21,922 nucleotides of DNA from Porphyromonadaceae bacterium UBA7207 (GTDB lineage Bacteria; Bacteroidota; Bacteroidia; Bacteroidales; Muribaculaceae). The translations under genes were made by a program, and so were the position numbers. Each line of letters begins with the position of its first letter. The first letter of the stretch is position 1. The stretch lies in the NCBI GenBank assembly GCA_002490635.1, contig DKUJ01000017.1, positions 86,244 through 108,165 of the forward strand, written 5' to 3'. The notes beneath the pieces are model-generated. The model did not search any database, was not told where the DNA came from, and saw only the letters and a list, made by a program, of their open reading frames with translations. Shown here in pieces: positions 8,029 through 16,110 of this stretch.

Positions 8029-9086
8029 ACACCACTCCGCATATAATATCCGACACCGCCACCCTGCGCCAGGCGCTTGCCAGACTCAACGAGTTATCCG
8101 GCAAGGCGATGACTCTTTTTGTCGTTGACGCCTCAGGGCGTCTTGCCGGCACCCTCACCGACGGCGATGTACGGCGCGCACTGCTCGGCGATGCCGCGCT
8201 CGACGATTCCGTGTGCCTGGCCATGAACAGGAATTTCCGCAAGGTAGGCACTCAGCCCGACCCGGCCATGCTGAGGAGCTACCGACAGAGCGGCATATCT
8301 CTGGTGCCGGTAGTCGACGACAGCGGACACCCGATCGACGCAATCGACCTGTGCCACCACCGCACCCGCCTGCCTTTGCGGGCGCTGCTCATGGCCGGCG
8401 GCAAAGGTGAGCGGCTGCGGCCGGCAACGCTGAACTGCCCCAAGCCATTGCTGAAAATAGAAGGCAAGGCCATAATCGACTATAACGTGGAAGCCCTTGC
8501 GGCCTGCGGGATAACAGATATCACCGTAGCCACCGGCTACCTTGCCGAACAGCTCGAGGAACACTTCGCCACACCCGTTGCCGGAGTGGATGTCGCCACC
8601 GTACGGGAGCGGACTCCTCTGGGCACCATCGGTGCCGCCACCCTGCTTGAAGCCGACAGCCGCCACACACTTGTGATGAACTCCGACCTCCTGACCACAC
8701 TTTCTTTCGAGGACATGTACATTGCCCATACCGCAGCCGGAAATGCCGCCACAGTAGCAGTGATTCCCTACCAGGTGAGCGTGCCCTTCGCCGTGTTGAC
8801 CACCGATGCTTCGAAGCCCCACCGCGTGAACGCCATCGAGGAAAAACCGTCGTTCAGCTACTGGGCCAACGCGGGTATCTATATCTTCTCGCCGGAAACA
8901 CTGGCGCTGCTGCATCCCGGCGAACGCACCGACGCCACCGACCTTCTGCAGCGGGCCATCGACCTCGGCATGCCCGTGGGATACCATGTGGTGGAAGGCA
9001 CATGGATCGACGTCGGCTCACCCGGCGACTTCAGACAGGCAAGCGACCTGATGCGCCACTTCAACAACATGAACAAAAGCTTTTAA
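8025..9086 (+). CDS. CBS-domain sugar-1-phosphate nucleotidyltransferase
   Basis: A 353-residue protein starting at the ATG at 8025 in an ATGA overlap; the same frame stays open further upstream to an ATG at 7899, but that part lies inside the PLP enzyme gene and shows no family similarity. Residues 1-115 form a CBS pair (GTLTDGDVRRALL at 42-54; LVPVVDDSG at 93-101), which usually bind adenine nucleotides. Residues 117-353 form an NTP_transferase domain with the signature LMAGGKGERLRP (122-133), KPLL (140-143), metal-binding D221 in NSDLL, and a late WIDVGSPGDF motif. The architecture resembles bacterial enzymes such as LegF/PtmE, which activate amino-sugar 1-phosphates with GTP; the substrate here is not determinable. 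No sugar-pathway partner is adjacent, which makes it an orphan activating enzyme, possibly feeding envelope or capsule glycans. Confidence 0.9.
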   Translation: MNTTPHIISDTATLRQALARLNELSGKAMTLFVVDASGRLAGTLTDGDVRRALLGDAALDDSVCLAMNRNFRKVGTQPDPAMLRSYRQSGISLVPVVDDSGHPIDAIDLCHHRTRLPLRALLMAGGKGERLRPATLNCPKPLLKIEGKAIIDYNVEALAACGITDITVATGYLAEQLEEHFATPVAGVDVATVRERTPLGTIGAATLLEADSRHTLVMNSDLLTTLSFEDMYIAHTAAGNAATVAVIPYQVSVPFAVLTTDASKPHRVNAIEEKPSFSYWANAGIYIFSPETLALLHPGERTDATDLLQRAIDLGMPVGYHVVEGTWIDVGSPGDFRQASDLMRHFNNMNKSF

Positions 9087-9093
9087 CGGAACG

Positions 9094-9126
9094 TTCGACC
9101 TATGCTGTTATCTACATATATTTTCG
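9094..9126 (+). promoter_or_regulatory. Weak candidate promoter for obg
   Basis: TATTTTCG (9119-9126) resembles TAnnTTTG with one mismatch; TTCG (9094-9097) lies 21 nt upstream as a poor -33 box. It sits in the 84-bp gap between the nucleotidyltransferase and obg, the only gap in this stretch and the natural start of the obg operon. The rest of the gap holds nothing else recognisable. Confidence 0.3.
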
Positions 9127-9170
9127 TCTATAATAGCATTCCAGCGTCTCCCTCCAAAACATAAGACACA

Positions 9171-10397
9171 ATGGCAGACTCCAACTTCATAGACTATGTA
9201 AAGATACTATGCCGCAGCGGCAAAGGCGGCGCCGGCTCGCGCCACTTCTACCGCGCCAAATATGTTCCCAAAGGCGGACCCGACGGCGGCGACGGTGGCC
9301 GTGGCGGCCATATCATCCTCAAGGGCAACCGCAACATGTGGACGCTGCTGCCGCTGAAATACCGGCGACACATATTCGCCGGCAACGGGGAAAGCGGCTC
9401 CGGAGGCCGCAGCTTCGGCAAAGACGGCGACGATGTCGTGGTGGAAGTTCCCTGCGGCACAGTCGTGTTCGACGCCGAAAGCGGCGAATACCTCTGCGAA
9501 GTCACCGAAGACGGCCAGGAGGTGAAGCTGCTGCGCGGCGGCCGAGGCGGTCTCGGCAACTGGCATTTCAAGAGTGCCACAAACCGCACACCGCGATATG
9601 CGCAACCCGGCGAACCCTCGATAGAGAAGTCGGTGGTGCTGGAGCTCAAGATGCTCGCCGACGTGGGTCTTGTCGGCTTCCCCAATGCAGGCAAGTCCAC
9701 TCTCCTCTCGGCAGTCAGCGCCGCCGAACCCAAAATCGCCGACTATCCGTTCACAACAATGGAGCCGCAGCTGGGCATCGTTTCCTACCGCGACAACCGC
9801 AGTTTCGTAATGGCCGACATTCCCGGCATCATCGAAGGCGCCAGCGAGGGACGTGGCCTGGGGCTGCGCTTCCTGCGCCATATCGAGCGCAATGCCGTAC
9901 TGCTCTTCATGGTTCCCGCCGATGCCGACGACATCGAGACACAATACCGCATCCTGCTTTCCGAACTCGAGCAGTTCAATCCCCAGCTGATGGACAAACC
10001 CCGCGTGCTGGCCATAAGCAAGAGCGACATGCTCGACGATGAACTCCGCGACGAGATTGCCCGCACCGTTCCGCAGGAACTGCCTTCGGTGTTTATCTCC
10101 GCTGTCACCGGCCAGGGAATCACCGAACTCAAGGATCTGCTATGGCGTGCCATCACCGACGAGAACAACCGCGGCGACGGCTCCGATGCCGTGCATCGCC
10201 CGCTCGACGCCCGCCACCGAGTACGCGAGGAGGACGAATTCATATTCCAGTACGAACCCGGCGAAAACGAGGAGGAAGAGGACGAAGACCTTCAAAGCAT
10301 CAGTCCCGACACATGGGGCGAGGACATCGACTGGGACGATGCCGAATTCGAATACGGCGATAACGCCGACGACAGCGACAGCCGCGCCTCGCGATGA
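9171..10397 (+). CDS. obg: Obg/CgtA GTPase
   Basis: A 408-residue ribosome-associated GTPase involved in 50S maturation and stress control. Residues 1-160 form the glycine-rich Obg fold (GKGGAGS at 18-23; GGPDGGDGGRGG at 35-46; GGRGGLGN at 123-130). The G domain shows G1 GFPNAGKS (169-176), switch I YPFTTMEPQLG, G3 DIPG (216-219), G4 SKSD (283-286, where many GTPases have NKxD), and G5 SAVTGQG (310-316). From about 362 the tail is strongly acidic (GENEEEEDEDLQ), in place of a standard OCT domain. The SKSD form may be lineage-typical and not a defect. The stop overlaps the prmC start by ATGA. Confidence 0.97.
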   Translation: MADSNFIDYVKILCRSGKGGAGSRHFYRAKYVPKGGPDGGDGGRGGHIILKGNRNMWTLLPLKYRRHIFAGNGESGSGGRSFGKDGDDVVVEVPCGTVVFDAESGEYLCEVTEDGQEVKLLRGGRGGLGNWHFKSATNRTPRYAQPGEPSIEKSVVLELKMLADVGLVGFPNAGKSTLLSAVSAAEPKIADYPFTTMEPQLGIVSYRDNRSFVMADIPGIIEGASEGRGLGLRFLRHIERNAVLLFMVPADADDIETQYRILLSELEQFNPQLMDKPRVLAISKSDMLDDELRDEIARTVPQELPSVFISAVTGQGITELKDLLWRAITDENNRGDGSDAVHRPLDARHRVREEDEFIFQYEPGENEEEEDEDLQSISPDTWGEDIDWDDAEFEYGDNADDSDSRASR

Positions 10398-11251
10398 CAG
10401 CCCGCGACTACTTCCGCCACATCGCCGATGAGCTGACAGGCATACTCGGCTCCGCGGGCGAAGGCGAGGGGGCCGCCAGGATTCTCTTCGAGGACATCGC
10501 CGGATACGACCGCAAATATCTCTTCGCCAACGGCGACCGCGAGATAACCGACTTCATGGCCGGCAAGATAGCCGCCGCTGTGGAAGCAGTCCGCAACGGC
10601 CTGCCGGTACAATATGCCGTGGGGAAGGCACTGTTCATGGGCATGGACTTCAAGGTTTCGCCGGCTGTGCTCATTCCACGGTTCGAGACCGAAGGACTCG
10701 TCGACATGGTCACCGACCGCTTCGGCGGCCGCAGCGACCTCGACGTGCTCGACATCTGCACAGGCAGCGGCTGCATAGCCATTGCCATTGCCCGTGCCCT
10801 GCCATTCGCTCATGTGCAAGCCACCGACATAAGCGACGAAGCCCTGGCCATCGCCCGCGAAAACTCCCGGACACTGGGCACACATGTCGATTTCCGCCTT
10901 GAGGATATTCTCAAGGCGCCAGCCCCTGCGCCCGACAGCCTCGACATAGTGGTGAGCAATCCGCCATACGTACTGCACTCCGAAGCCGCCGGCATGGATG
11001 AGCGAGTGGTCGGACACGAGCCGGCGCAGGCGCTCTTTGTCCCCGACGACAATCCTCTGCTTTTCTACCGTGCCATAGGCGCCTATGCCGCGACAGCACT
11101 GCGCAAAGGAGGCGCCATATTCTTTGAAATCAACAGCCGTTTCCCCCGCCAGGTGTGCTCTGAGCTACAGAACCTGGGATTTGCCGAAGCTGTGGCATCC
11201 CGCGACTACAAAGGCAACTGGCGCTATGTTACAGCCACATGGCCGCAGTGA
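10394..11251 (+). CDS. prmC: Peptide chain release factor N5-glutamine methyltransferase PrmC
   Basis: A 285-residue SAM-dependent methyltransferase that modifies the Gln of the GGQ motif of RF1/RF2. An N-terminal helical domain (1-80) precedes the catalytic domain with IPRFETEGLVD (94-104; the family usually has IPRPETE), the SAM loop DICTGSG (120-126), D145 in ATDIS, and the substrate-binding NPPY (189-192). Length is normal. It overlaps obg by 4 nt and recX by 13 nt, so the three genes are translated together. With prfC elsewhere in the window, two genes of translation termination are represented. Confidence 0.96.
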   Translation: MTARDYFRHIADELTGILGSAGEGEGAARILFEDIAGYDRKYLFANGDREITDFMAGKIAAAVEAVRNGLPVQYAVGKALFMGMDFKVSPAVLIPRFETEGLVDMVTDRFGGRSDLDVLDICTGSGCIAIAIARALPFAHVQATDISDEALAIARENSRTLGTHVDFRLEDILKAPAPAPDSLDIVVSNPPYVLHSEAAGMDERVVGHEPAQALFVPDDNPLLFYRAIGAYAATALRKGGAIFFEINSRFPRQVCSELQNLGFAEAVASRDYKGNWRYVTATWPQ

Positions 11252-11721
11252 GGACGCAGAATAAAACGATAAGCCCGCAACAGGCGCTGGAACGCCTGGA
11301 AACGCTGTGCGCCAAGGCAGAACGCTGTTCGCGGGAACTGCAGCGAAAACTCATTCTATGGAAAATAGAGACAGAGGACGCAGCTGAAATCATGGACTCG
11401 CTGCATCGGCGCCGCTTTGTAGACGATGCGCGCTTCGCCCGTGCCTTCGCCCGCGACAAAAGCCGTTTCCAGGGCTGGGGGAGGCGCAAGATTGAAAGCG
11501 AATTGCGATTGCGCCGCATCCCGGCACCGGCAATCGCCGAAGCTATCTCCGAAGTCGACCAGCAGGACTATACCGATAAAGCCGCCGCCGTACTTGCCCG
11601 GAAAGCCGCCGGCATGAAACGCCCTCTGTCGTATGCCGACCGCACGAAACTCATGCGCTTCATGCTCACACGCGGCTATGAAGCATCCCTTGCCGCCGAA
11701 CTGCTCCGACAGCTACAATAA
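11239..11721 (+). CDS. recX: Regulatory protein RecX
   Basis: A 160-residue, helix-rich, basic protein of the RecX family, which binds RecA filaments and modulates recombination. Family-typical segments are seen: CSRELQRKL near 30-38, RRRFVDDARFARAFARDKSRFQGWGRRKIESEL (about 57-89), and the third repeat RPLSYADRTKLMRFMLTRGY near the C-terminus. The start at 11239 lies inside prmC in another frame (13-nt overlap); the next in-frame Met would remove the conserved first helix. recA is not in the window. Confidence 0.9.
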   Translation: MAAVRTQNKTISPQQALERLETLCAKAERCSRELQRKLILWKIETEDAAEIMDSLHRRRFVDDARFARAFARDKSRFQGWGRRKIESELRLRRIPAPAIAEAISEVDQQDYTDKAAAVLARKAAGMKRPLSYADRTKLMRFMLTRGYEASLAAELLRQLQ

Positions 11722-11740
11722 CACAGCAGCACTTTGCCGC

Positions 11741-11757
11741 AAAATAGCTATTTTTGC
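11741..11757 (+). promoter_or_regulatory. Candidate serB promoter within a palindrome
   Basis: TATTTTTG (11749-11756) matches TAnnTTTG and overlaps the perfect 14-nt palindrome AAAATAGCTATTTT (11741-11754). It lies between the recX stop (11721) and the serB start (11796). A TTTG at 11733-11736 is only 12 nt upstream, too close for a normal -33 box, so the promoter may need an activator, or serB may be read through from recX. The palindrome could be an operator or a weak hairpin. Confidence 0.45.
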
Positions 11758-11795
11758 AGCGACCGACCCTCTGCCACACTCTTGCCAACAATCCT

Positions 11796-13025
11796 ATGGA
11801 AGATATCGAACTCATCCTCGTGAATATTTCCGGTGCCGACCGCCCCGGAGTGACATCGGCGCTCACCGACATCCTTGCCCGCCACGAAGCCTCCATTCTG
11901 GATATCGGCCAGGCCGACATCCACCACTCGCTGTCGCTGGGCATCCTTTTCAGAACCTCCTCGGACCGCTCTGGCGACATAATGAAAGACCTGCTCTTCA
12001 AGTGCTACGAGCTAAGTGTGGCAATCCGCTTCACTCCCGTGAGCCTCGAGGCATACGAAGAGTGGGTGGGCCGGCAGGGCAAGAACCGCTGGATTATCAC
12101 CATTCTCGGACGCAGGCTCACGGCACGCCACATCGCCGCCGTTACAGACGAAATCGCCCGCCAGCAGCTCAACATCGACGGCATCCAGCGCCTCACCGGC
12201 CGCCAGCCCCTTGGAGAGGACGAGGAACCGAGGAGCAAGAGCTGTGTGGAATTCAGCGTCCGCGGCAACCCGCTGGACATAACCGCAATGCGCGCCCGCT
12301 TCCTGGAGCTCAGCCAGAAAGAGGAGTTCGACATCTCATTACAGGAGGACAATGTGTTCCGCCGCTGCCGCCGTCTGATATGCTTCGACATGGATTCCAC
12401 TCTGATAGAGACCGAAGTTATCGACGAACTCGCCGACCGCGCGGGAGTAGGTCCACAGGTGCGGGAAATAACGGAAAGCGCCATGCGAGGCGAAATCGAC
12501 TTCTGCGAAAGCTTCACCCGCCGTGTGGCACTGCTGAAAGGACTGGACGTAGGCGTTATGCGCGACATCGCCGAGCATCTGCCCATAACAGAGGGTCTGG
12601 AACGCATGATGGAGGTGCTGAAACGCACCGGATACAAGACCGCCATCCTGTCGGGCGGATTCACCTATTTCGGCAACTTTCTCAAGGAACGCTTCGGCTT
12701 CGACTATGTATATGCCAACGAACTCGAAATCGAGAACGGCCATCTCACAGGCCGCTTCGTAGGTGATATCGTGGACGGCAAACGCAAGGCCGAATTGCTG
12801 AAAATCATAGCCCAGGTAGAAAAAATCGACATTGCCCAGACAATTGCCGTTGGCGACGGCGCCAACGACCTGCCCATGCTTTCCACCGCCGGCCTCGGCA
12901 TAGCCTTCCATGCCAAGCCCAAGGTGAAACTCACAGCCCGCCAGAGCATTTCCACCATAGGCCTCGACGGCGTGCTCTACTTCCTTGGATTCAAAGACAG
13001 CTTCATAACCGACAATAGAAACTGA
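11796..13025 (+). CDS. serB: Phosphoserine phosphatase SerB with N-terminal ACT domains
   Basis: A HAD-family phosphatase for the last step of serine synthesis, O-phosphoserine to serine. The start used is the ATG at 11796 (409 residues, MEDIELILVNISGADRPG); the frame has an earlier ATG at 11754, but that sits on the promoter-like palindrome and its added residues are not family-like. Residues about 3-85 and 97-180 form two ACT-type regulatory domains, suggesting control by serine or another amino acid. The catalytic domain has DMDST (198-202; D198 nucleophile, D200 acid/base), SGGF (286-289), K332 region, and GDGANDLPM (353-361; metal-binding Asp). A strong hairpin terminator follows 12 nt after the stop. 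Confidence 0.96.
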   Translation: MEDIELILVNISGADRPGVTSALTDILARHEASILDIGQADIHHSLSLGILFRTSSDRSGDIMKDLLFKCYELSVAIRFTPVSLEAYEEWVGRQGKNRWIITILGRRLTARHIAAVTDEIARQQLNIDGIQRLTGRQPLGEDEEPRSKSCVEFSVRGNPLDITAMRARFLELSQKEEFDISLQEDNVFRRCRRLICFDMDSTLIETEVIDELADRAGVGPQVREITESAMRGEIDFCESFTRRVALLKGLDVGVMRDIAEHLPITEGLERMMEVLKRTGYKTAILSGGFTYFGNFLKERFGFDYVYANELEIENGHLTGRFVGDIVDGKRKAELLKIIAQVEKIDIAQTIAVGDGANDLPMLSTAGLGIAFHAKPKVKLTARQSISTIGLDGVLYFLGFKDSFITDNRN

Positions 13026-13036
13026 AGGACTTATAT

Positions 13037-13082
13037 AAAGAAGCGTGCCCCGGATATCCAAGGCATGCTTCTTTTATTTTAT
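13037..13082 (+). terminator. Intrinsic terminator after serB, possibly bidirectional
   Basis: A 13-bp stem: AAAGAAGCGTGCC (13037-13049) pairs with GGCATGCTTCTTT (13062-13074) with one G-T wobble and a 12-nt loop, followed by the T-rich run TTATTTTAT. It lies between convergent serB and GH9 genes. On the minus strand it would follow the GH9 stop but with a poorer T tract, so it may serve both. Confidence 0.88.
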
Positions 13083-13086
13083 ACAG

Positions 13087-14841
13087 TTACTTTCTGCGGC
13101 ACAGGCGGCCGAGCATGAATGTTGTCGACGCGGTACCGTCCATAGTCGGTTCGTTGGTGGAGTAATCGGAATAGTCGTCGTGGTAGACAGCCCTTCCCTG
13201 GAATGGAGCGTAATCATCGTTGCGCCGCAGATGGACACCCCAGAGCGAATTATATATGGCGTCGTACACCGGGCCGTCGACAAGCGCGCCCTCAAGCCAG
13301 CGCCGTCCTGCCACTCCTGCCACTTCGGCATCTGTCATGGCTGAATGGGCATCGACCGGCGAGGATATGCCGGAATCCTGCGGAAGCATAATCATTGTCT
13401 GCCCCCAGGGATTCAGTCCGAAGAGCCAGTGGCGCACATTGGCTTCTGCTTCGGCAAAGCTTGTGTCGCCGGTCAGCTCGCGATACAGCATAGCCTGTGT
13501 CACAAAGGCTGTCGCCAGGTTGTTGGAACACCATATGAAAGGTATGCCGTTGCCGAAGGCATTGCCACGACCGCGGTCGGCGGTGAGCTTCAGCCCCTGG
13601 CGCATCATGGAAGCGAACTCTGCGGAAACAGCACTGTCGGCCTCTGCGGCTATGATATAATGTCCGAGATTCACAAACGGATACCATTGGTAATGCCTCG
13701 CGGAATCAGCACCCATCCAGGGAGTCACCGGCTCGAGGCGCCCCATCGCAGCCGCCTCGCGCAGGCGGCCGAGTGTTGCCGCGGCAAGTTCGACATCATC
13801 GACCCAGTTGTCCTCCTCATAGAAATAGGGGCTTACACAAGGGGCTGTCTGTGAAGCTCCGGGATGGCGCAAGGCATAGTCGAAAGCACCGGTGGCCTTC
13901 TGTGAAAGCATGGCTGCAAATTCACTGTCGATATCTCCGAACACTTTGGCACCCAAGGCGAATGCGGAAGCGAATTTTGCCACCGATGAAGCCTCGCCGG
14001 TGCTGCGGTTGGTATATTTCTGCAGGCCGTAAGGCTCGCCACATACGGGATATACGGGGCGGTCGGCACCGGCGCCCCAGCCATAATCCACATTATCGTT
14101 GAAGGGCAAGCCTGCGAAACGGTGGTCGCGGTCGTCGGCTATCTGGTTGTAATAGACTCCGTCCGACGGGTTCATGCGGCACATCCATTCCAGGCCCCAT
14201 CTTGCCTCGTCCACGATGTCGGGCACGCCGTTGGCTCCAGGACGGCCGGATGCATCGAAAGCATCGCCCCATATTTCAGGCTGCATGGAATAGGCGAACA
14301 GAAGCTGATACACAGTGTTTGCCGAAGTGGGCAGATACTGCAGGTAGTCGGAAGCGTCGTGCCAGCCGCCGGTCACATCCACACTGTCGCCATCGGCAGT
14401 GCCGCTGAGCACACGCCTGCCGTCGGAAAGATGGCAGTTGCGGTCGTGCACAGGATTGTATCCGCATCGCTGCTGGCGCAGGTAGTTGAGAGGCAGCTCT
14501 TTCAGATCAAAACGGCTGTAGGCATCGTCAGCCACACGCACGGTTTTGGAGGCCAGCAATGTAGAGCCTTTGGAGGCGGTAAGACTATGCTCGCCACTCT
14601 GTGCGGAACTGAAATAGACACGGGCTGCATAGGGAATCGAGCCCCATGCAGGAGCCGCCACCACACTGTCGGGGACACTCCCTCCTATACGGAAATCCAC
14701 CGTCGCAGGGTCGGTCTCGCCAAGATAGACAGCCACTTTCACATCGTCGGGCAGATAACCCACTTCATTGACTCTCAGCACTTCGACTGCAGAGGCGCAC
14801 AGCGGAGCCAGAGCGCACAAAAAAACGTACAGTTGTTTCAT
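13087..14841 (-). CDS. Secreted glycoside hydrolase family 9 protein
   Basis: A 584-residue protein starting at the ATG at 14841, which gives a clean signal peptide (KQLYVFLCALAPLCASA, cleavage after about residue 18); the frame remains open to an ATG at 14958 but that lies inside cdsA and would bury the signal. Residues about 20-105 form an Ig-like CelD_N domain (RVNEVGYLP), followed by an (alpha/alpha)6 GH9 domain. GGWHDASD (158-165) carries the catalytic-base aspartates D162 and D165; TNEPTMD (562-568) carries the acid E564. The usual HPHHR-type substrate loop is replaced by SSPVDAHSAM (493-502). GH9 members mostly hydrolyse beta-1,4-glucans or related beta-glucans; the target here is unknown. 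No SusC/SusD pair is nearby, so it is not part of a visible polysaccharide utilisation locus. It lies 40 bp downstream of cdsA on the same strand. Confidence 0.92.
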   Translation of the reverse strand: MKQLYVFLCALAPLCASAVEVLRVNEVGYLPDDVKVAVYLGETDPATVDFRIGGSVPDSVVAAPAWGSIPYAARVYFSSAQSGEHSLTASKGSTLLASKTVRVADDAYSRFDLKELPLNYLRQQRCGYNPVHDRNCHLSDGRRVLSGTADGDSVDVTGGWHDASDYLQYLPTSANTVYQLLFAYSMQPEIWGDAFDASGRPGANGVPDIVDEARWGLEWMCRMNPSDGVYYNQIADDRDHRFAGLPFNDNVDYGWGAGADRPVYPVCGEPYGLQKYTNRSTGEASSVAKFASAFALGAKVFGDIDSEFAAMLSQKATGAFDYALRHPGASQTAPCVSPYFYEEDNWVDDVELAAATLGRLREAAAMGRLEPVTPWMGADSARHYQWYPFVNLGHYIIAAEADSAVSAEFASMMRQGLKLTADRGRGNAFGNGIPFIWCSNNLATAFVTQAMLYRELTGDTSFAEAEANVRHWLFGLNPWGQTMIMLPQDSGISSPVDAHSAMTDAEVAGVAGRRWLEGALVDGPVYDAIYNSLWGVHLRRNDDYAPFQGRAVYHDDYSDYSTNEPTMDGTASTTFMLGRLCRRK

Positions 14842-14881
14842 AGATAGATTAAAGGAGGATAAGGGGGAGGAGGTGTAAAAT

Positions 14882-15691
14882 TCAGAACAGGAGCACCAGA
14901 AGCATGAATGCAGGAGCCACCATGAGCAGGGAGTCGATGCGGTCCAGAATACCGCCATGGCCGGGAATCAGATTGCCGGAATCCTTGATGCCGGCATTGC
15001 GTTTGAGCAGACTTTCGAACAGGTCGCCGTAGGTCGACGCCGCACAGGCCACGGCACCTGCCACAAGCCATTGCCACAGGTTCCAGCCCTGTATTCCGAA
15101 GCACCAGGCCCCCACAGCCGCAGCCACACAGAACAGCAGACCTCCGGCAAAACCTTCCCAGGACTTCTTGGGAGAAACACGCGGGAACATCTTATGGCGC
15201 CCCAACAGCGAACCTGTGCAATAGGCGCCGGTATCGTTGAGCCATATCATCACGAATATCGCCAACACAAGATTGCGCCCTGCCCCTCCGCCGTAGACAG
15301 TGTTAAGCAGCGCCAGGGGCAGCGCTATCGTTACAATCGCAGTTGCCGACCATGCGGCATTGCGGAAAGGATGCTCGCTGTGGTCGTAGAGCGCCATCAC
15401 GTTGCGCACAAGAAAATAGAATACCATAACACCCACCAGCGCCAGCATGTGGTTGCCGCATAAAGCCTGCGACGCCACCATGGCCACGGCTCCGACAATA
15501 TCCCACACAACAGCGGCAAGCAGCCTTCTCTCGTTGCCGGAATTCACAATGGTGGAGAATTCGTTAACCGCAAGCGCCGCAAAAATGGCGGTAAGTGCGG
15601 CAAAAATGAGATGGCCGGCAAAAATAGCCCCTACTATCAGAGCCACATAAACCACACCCGACGCGGTGCGCAACAATAGATTCCTGTTCAT
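14882..15691 (-). CDS. cdsA: Phosphatidate cytidylyltransferase CdsA
   Basis: A 269-residue integral membrane enzyme making CDP-diacylglycerol from phosphatidate and CTP for phospholipid synthesis. About seven to eight hydrophobic segments are visible. Conserved motifs are WLNDTGAY (150-157), SPKKSWEG (173-180), and the family signature from S227 to D251 with KRNAGIKD and PGHGGILDR. Length is normal. It follows the small heptad-repeat gene by 12 bp and precedes the GH9 gene by 40 bp, all on the minus strand. Confidence 0.96.
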   Translation of the reverse strand: MNRNLLLRTASGVVYVALIVGAIFAGHLIFAALTAIFAALAVNEFSTIVNSGNERRLLAAVVWDIVGAVAMVASQALCGNHMLALVGVMVFYFLVRNVMALYDHSEHPFRNAAWSATAIVTIALPLALLNTVYGGGAGRNLVLAIFVMIWLNDTGAYCTGSLLGRHKMFPRVSPKKSWEGFAGGLLFCVAAAVGAWCFGIQGWNLWQWLVAGAVACAASTYGDLFESLLKRNAGIKDSGNLIPGHGGILDRIDSLLMVAPAFMLLVLLF

Positions 15692-15703
15692 TCGAGATAA
15701 GGG

Positions 15704-16084
15704 TCAACGTGATTCCACCAGATTGGCCGCACGCCGGAAATAGGAAGCGGCATCGGCCTCGGCACGGTCGGCACGGCGAGTATAGTCCATGGCATGGTCC
15801 ATGGCACGGTCGGCGCGAGCCTGGTAGTCGCGTGCGCGGTCGTAGTTTCCAGCCCTGCCGTAGCGTTCGGCGTCGCGCATATACCTGTCGGCGTCGCGCC
15901 TGTACGACTCGGCCTGCCGGCGGTAGTTCTTTGCGTTCGACATGGCACTTTCGCCACGGCGCACATAGCTGCTCACCTGGGAATAACGGCTATAGTAATT
16001 GTCGGCACAGACTTCGGCAGGAAAGGTGCATGCCAATGCGGAAACAATGGCTACGGCAAACAACATTCGGGAGAGTGCTTTCAT
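15704..16084 (-). CDS. Small secreted heptad-repeat protein, unknown function
   Basis: A 126-residue protein not recognised as a known family. Residues 1-27 form a signal peptide (basic start, hydrophobic core LFAVAIVSALACTF, cleavage after VCA), so the mature 99-residue part is probably periplasmic or surface-exposed. The mature chain is rich in Arg, Ala, Asp and Tyr and shows tandem heptads: RRQAESY (55-61), RRDADRY (62-68), MRDAERY (69-75), then degenerate copies with RARDYQA, RADRAMD and RADRAEA. This predicts a single long amphipathic helix or coiled coil with Ala and Tyr faces. There is no lipobox with Cys at the cleavage site (C26 is just before it). It is 35 bp downstream of prfC and 12 bp upstream of cdsA, so it is co-transcribed with housekeeping genes. 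A structural envelope role is possible but unproven. Confidence 0.8.
   Translation of the reverse strand: MKALSRMLFAVAIVSALACTFPAEVCADNYYSRYSQVSSYVRRGESAMSNAKNYRRQAESYRRDADRYMRDAERYGRAGNYDRARDYQARADRAMDHAMDYTRRADRAEADAASYFRRAANLVESR
15861..15923 (-). repeat. Three imperfect 21-bp tandem repeats inside the small gene
   Basis: Units lie at 15861-15881, 15882-15902 and 15903-15923 and encode the three clear heptads. The first two share the run GTCGCGC within GGCGTCGCGC. Nearby, TCCATGGCATGG and TCCATGGCACGG form a further near-direct repeat (about 15786-15809). The gene appears to have grown by in-frame duplication. Confidence 0.7.
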
Positions 16085-16110
16085 GGTGGTGGATTTAAGA
16101 ATATGTTTAA

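Noticed and set aside
10019..10030. SKSD in place of NKxD in Obg as a sign of a broken GTPase
   Set aside because: All other G motifs are intact, and a Ser/Thr at this place is, from memory, common in Bacteroidota Obg, so it is more likely a lineage feature.
11633..12766. A 377-codon plus-strand open frame across recX and serB
   Set aside because: It is out of frame with both conserved genes and its product is low-complexity Arg/Pro/His-rich, typical of a frame-shadow.
14842..14958. N-terminal extension of the GH9 protein to an upstream ATG
   Set aside because: The extra 39 residues overlap cdsA and would place a typical signal peptide internally; the ATG at 14841 fits secretion.
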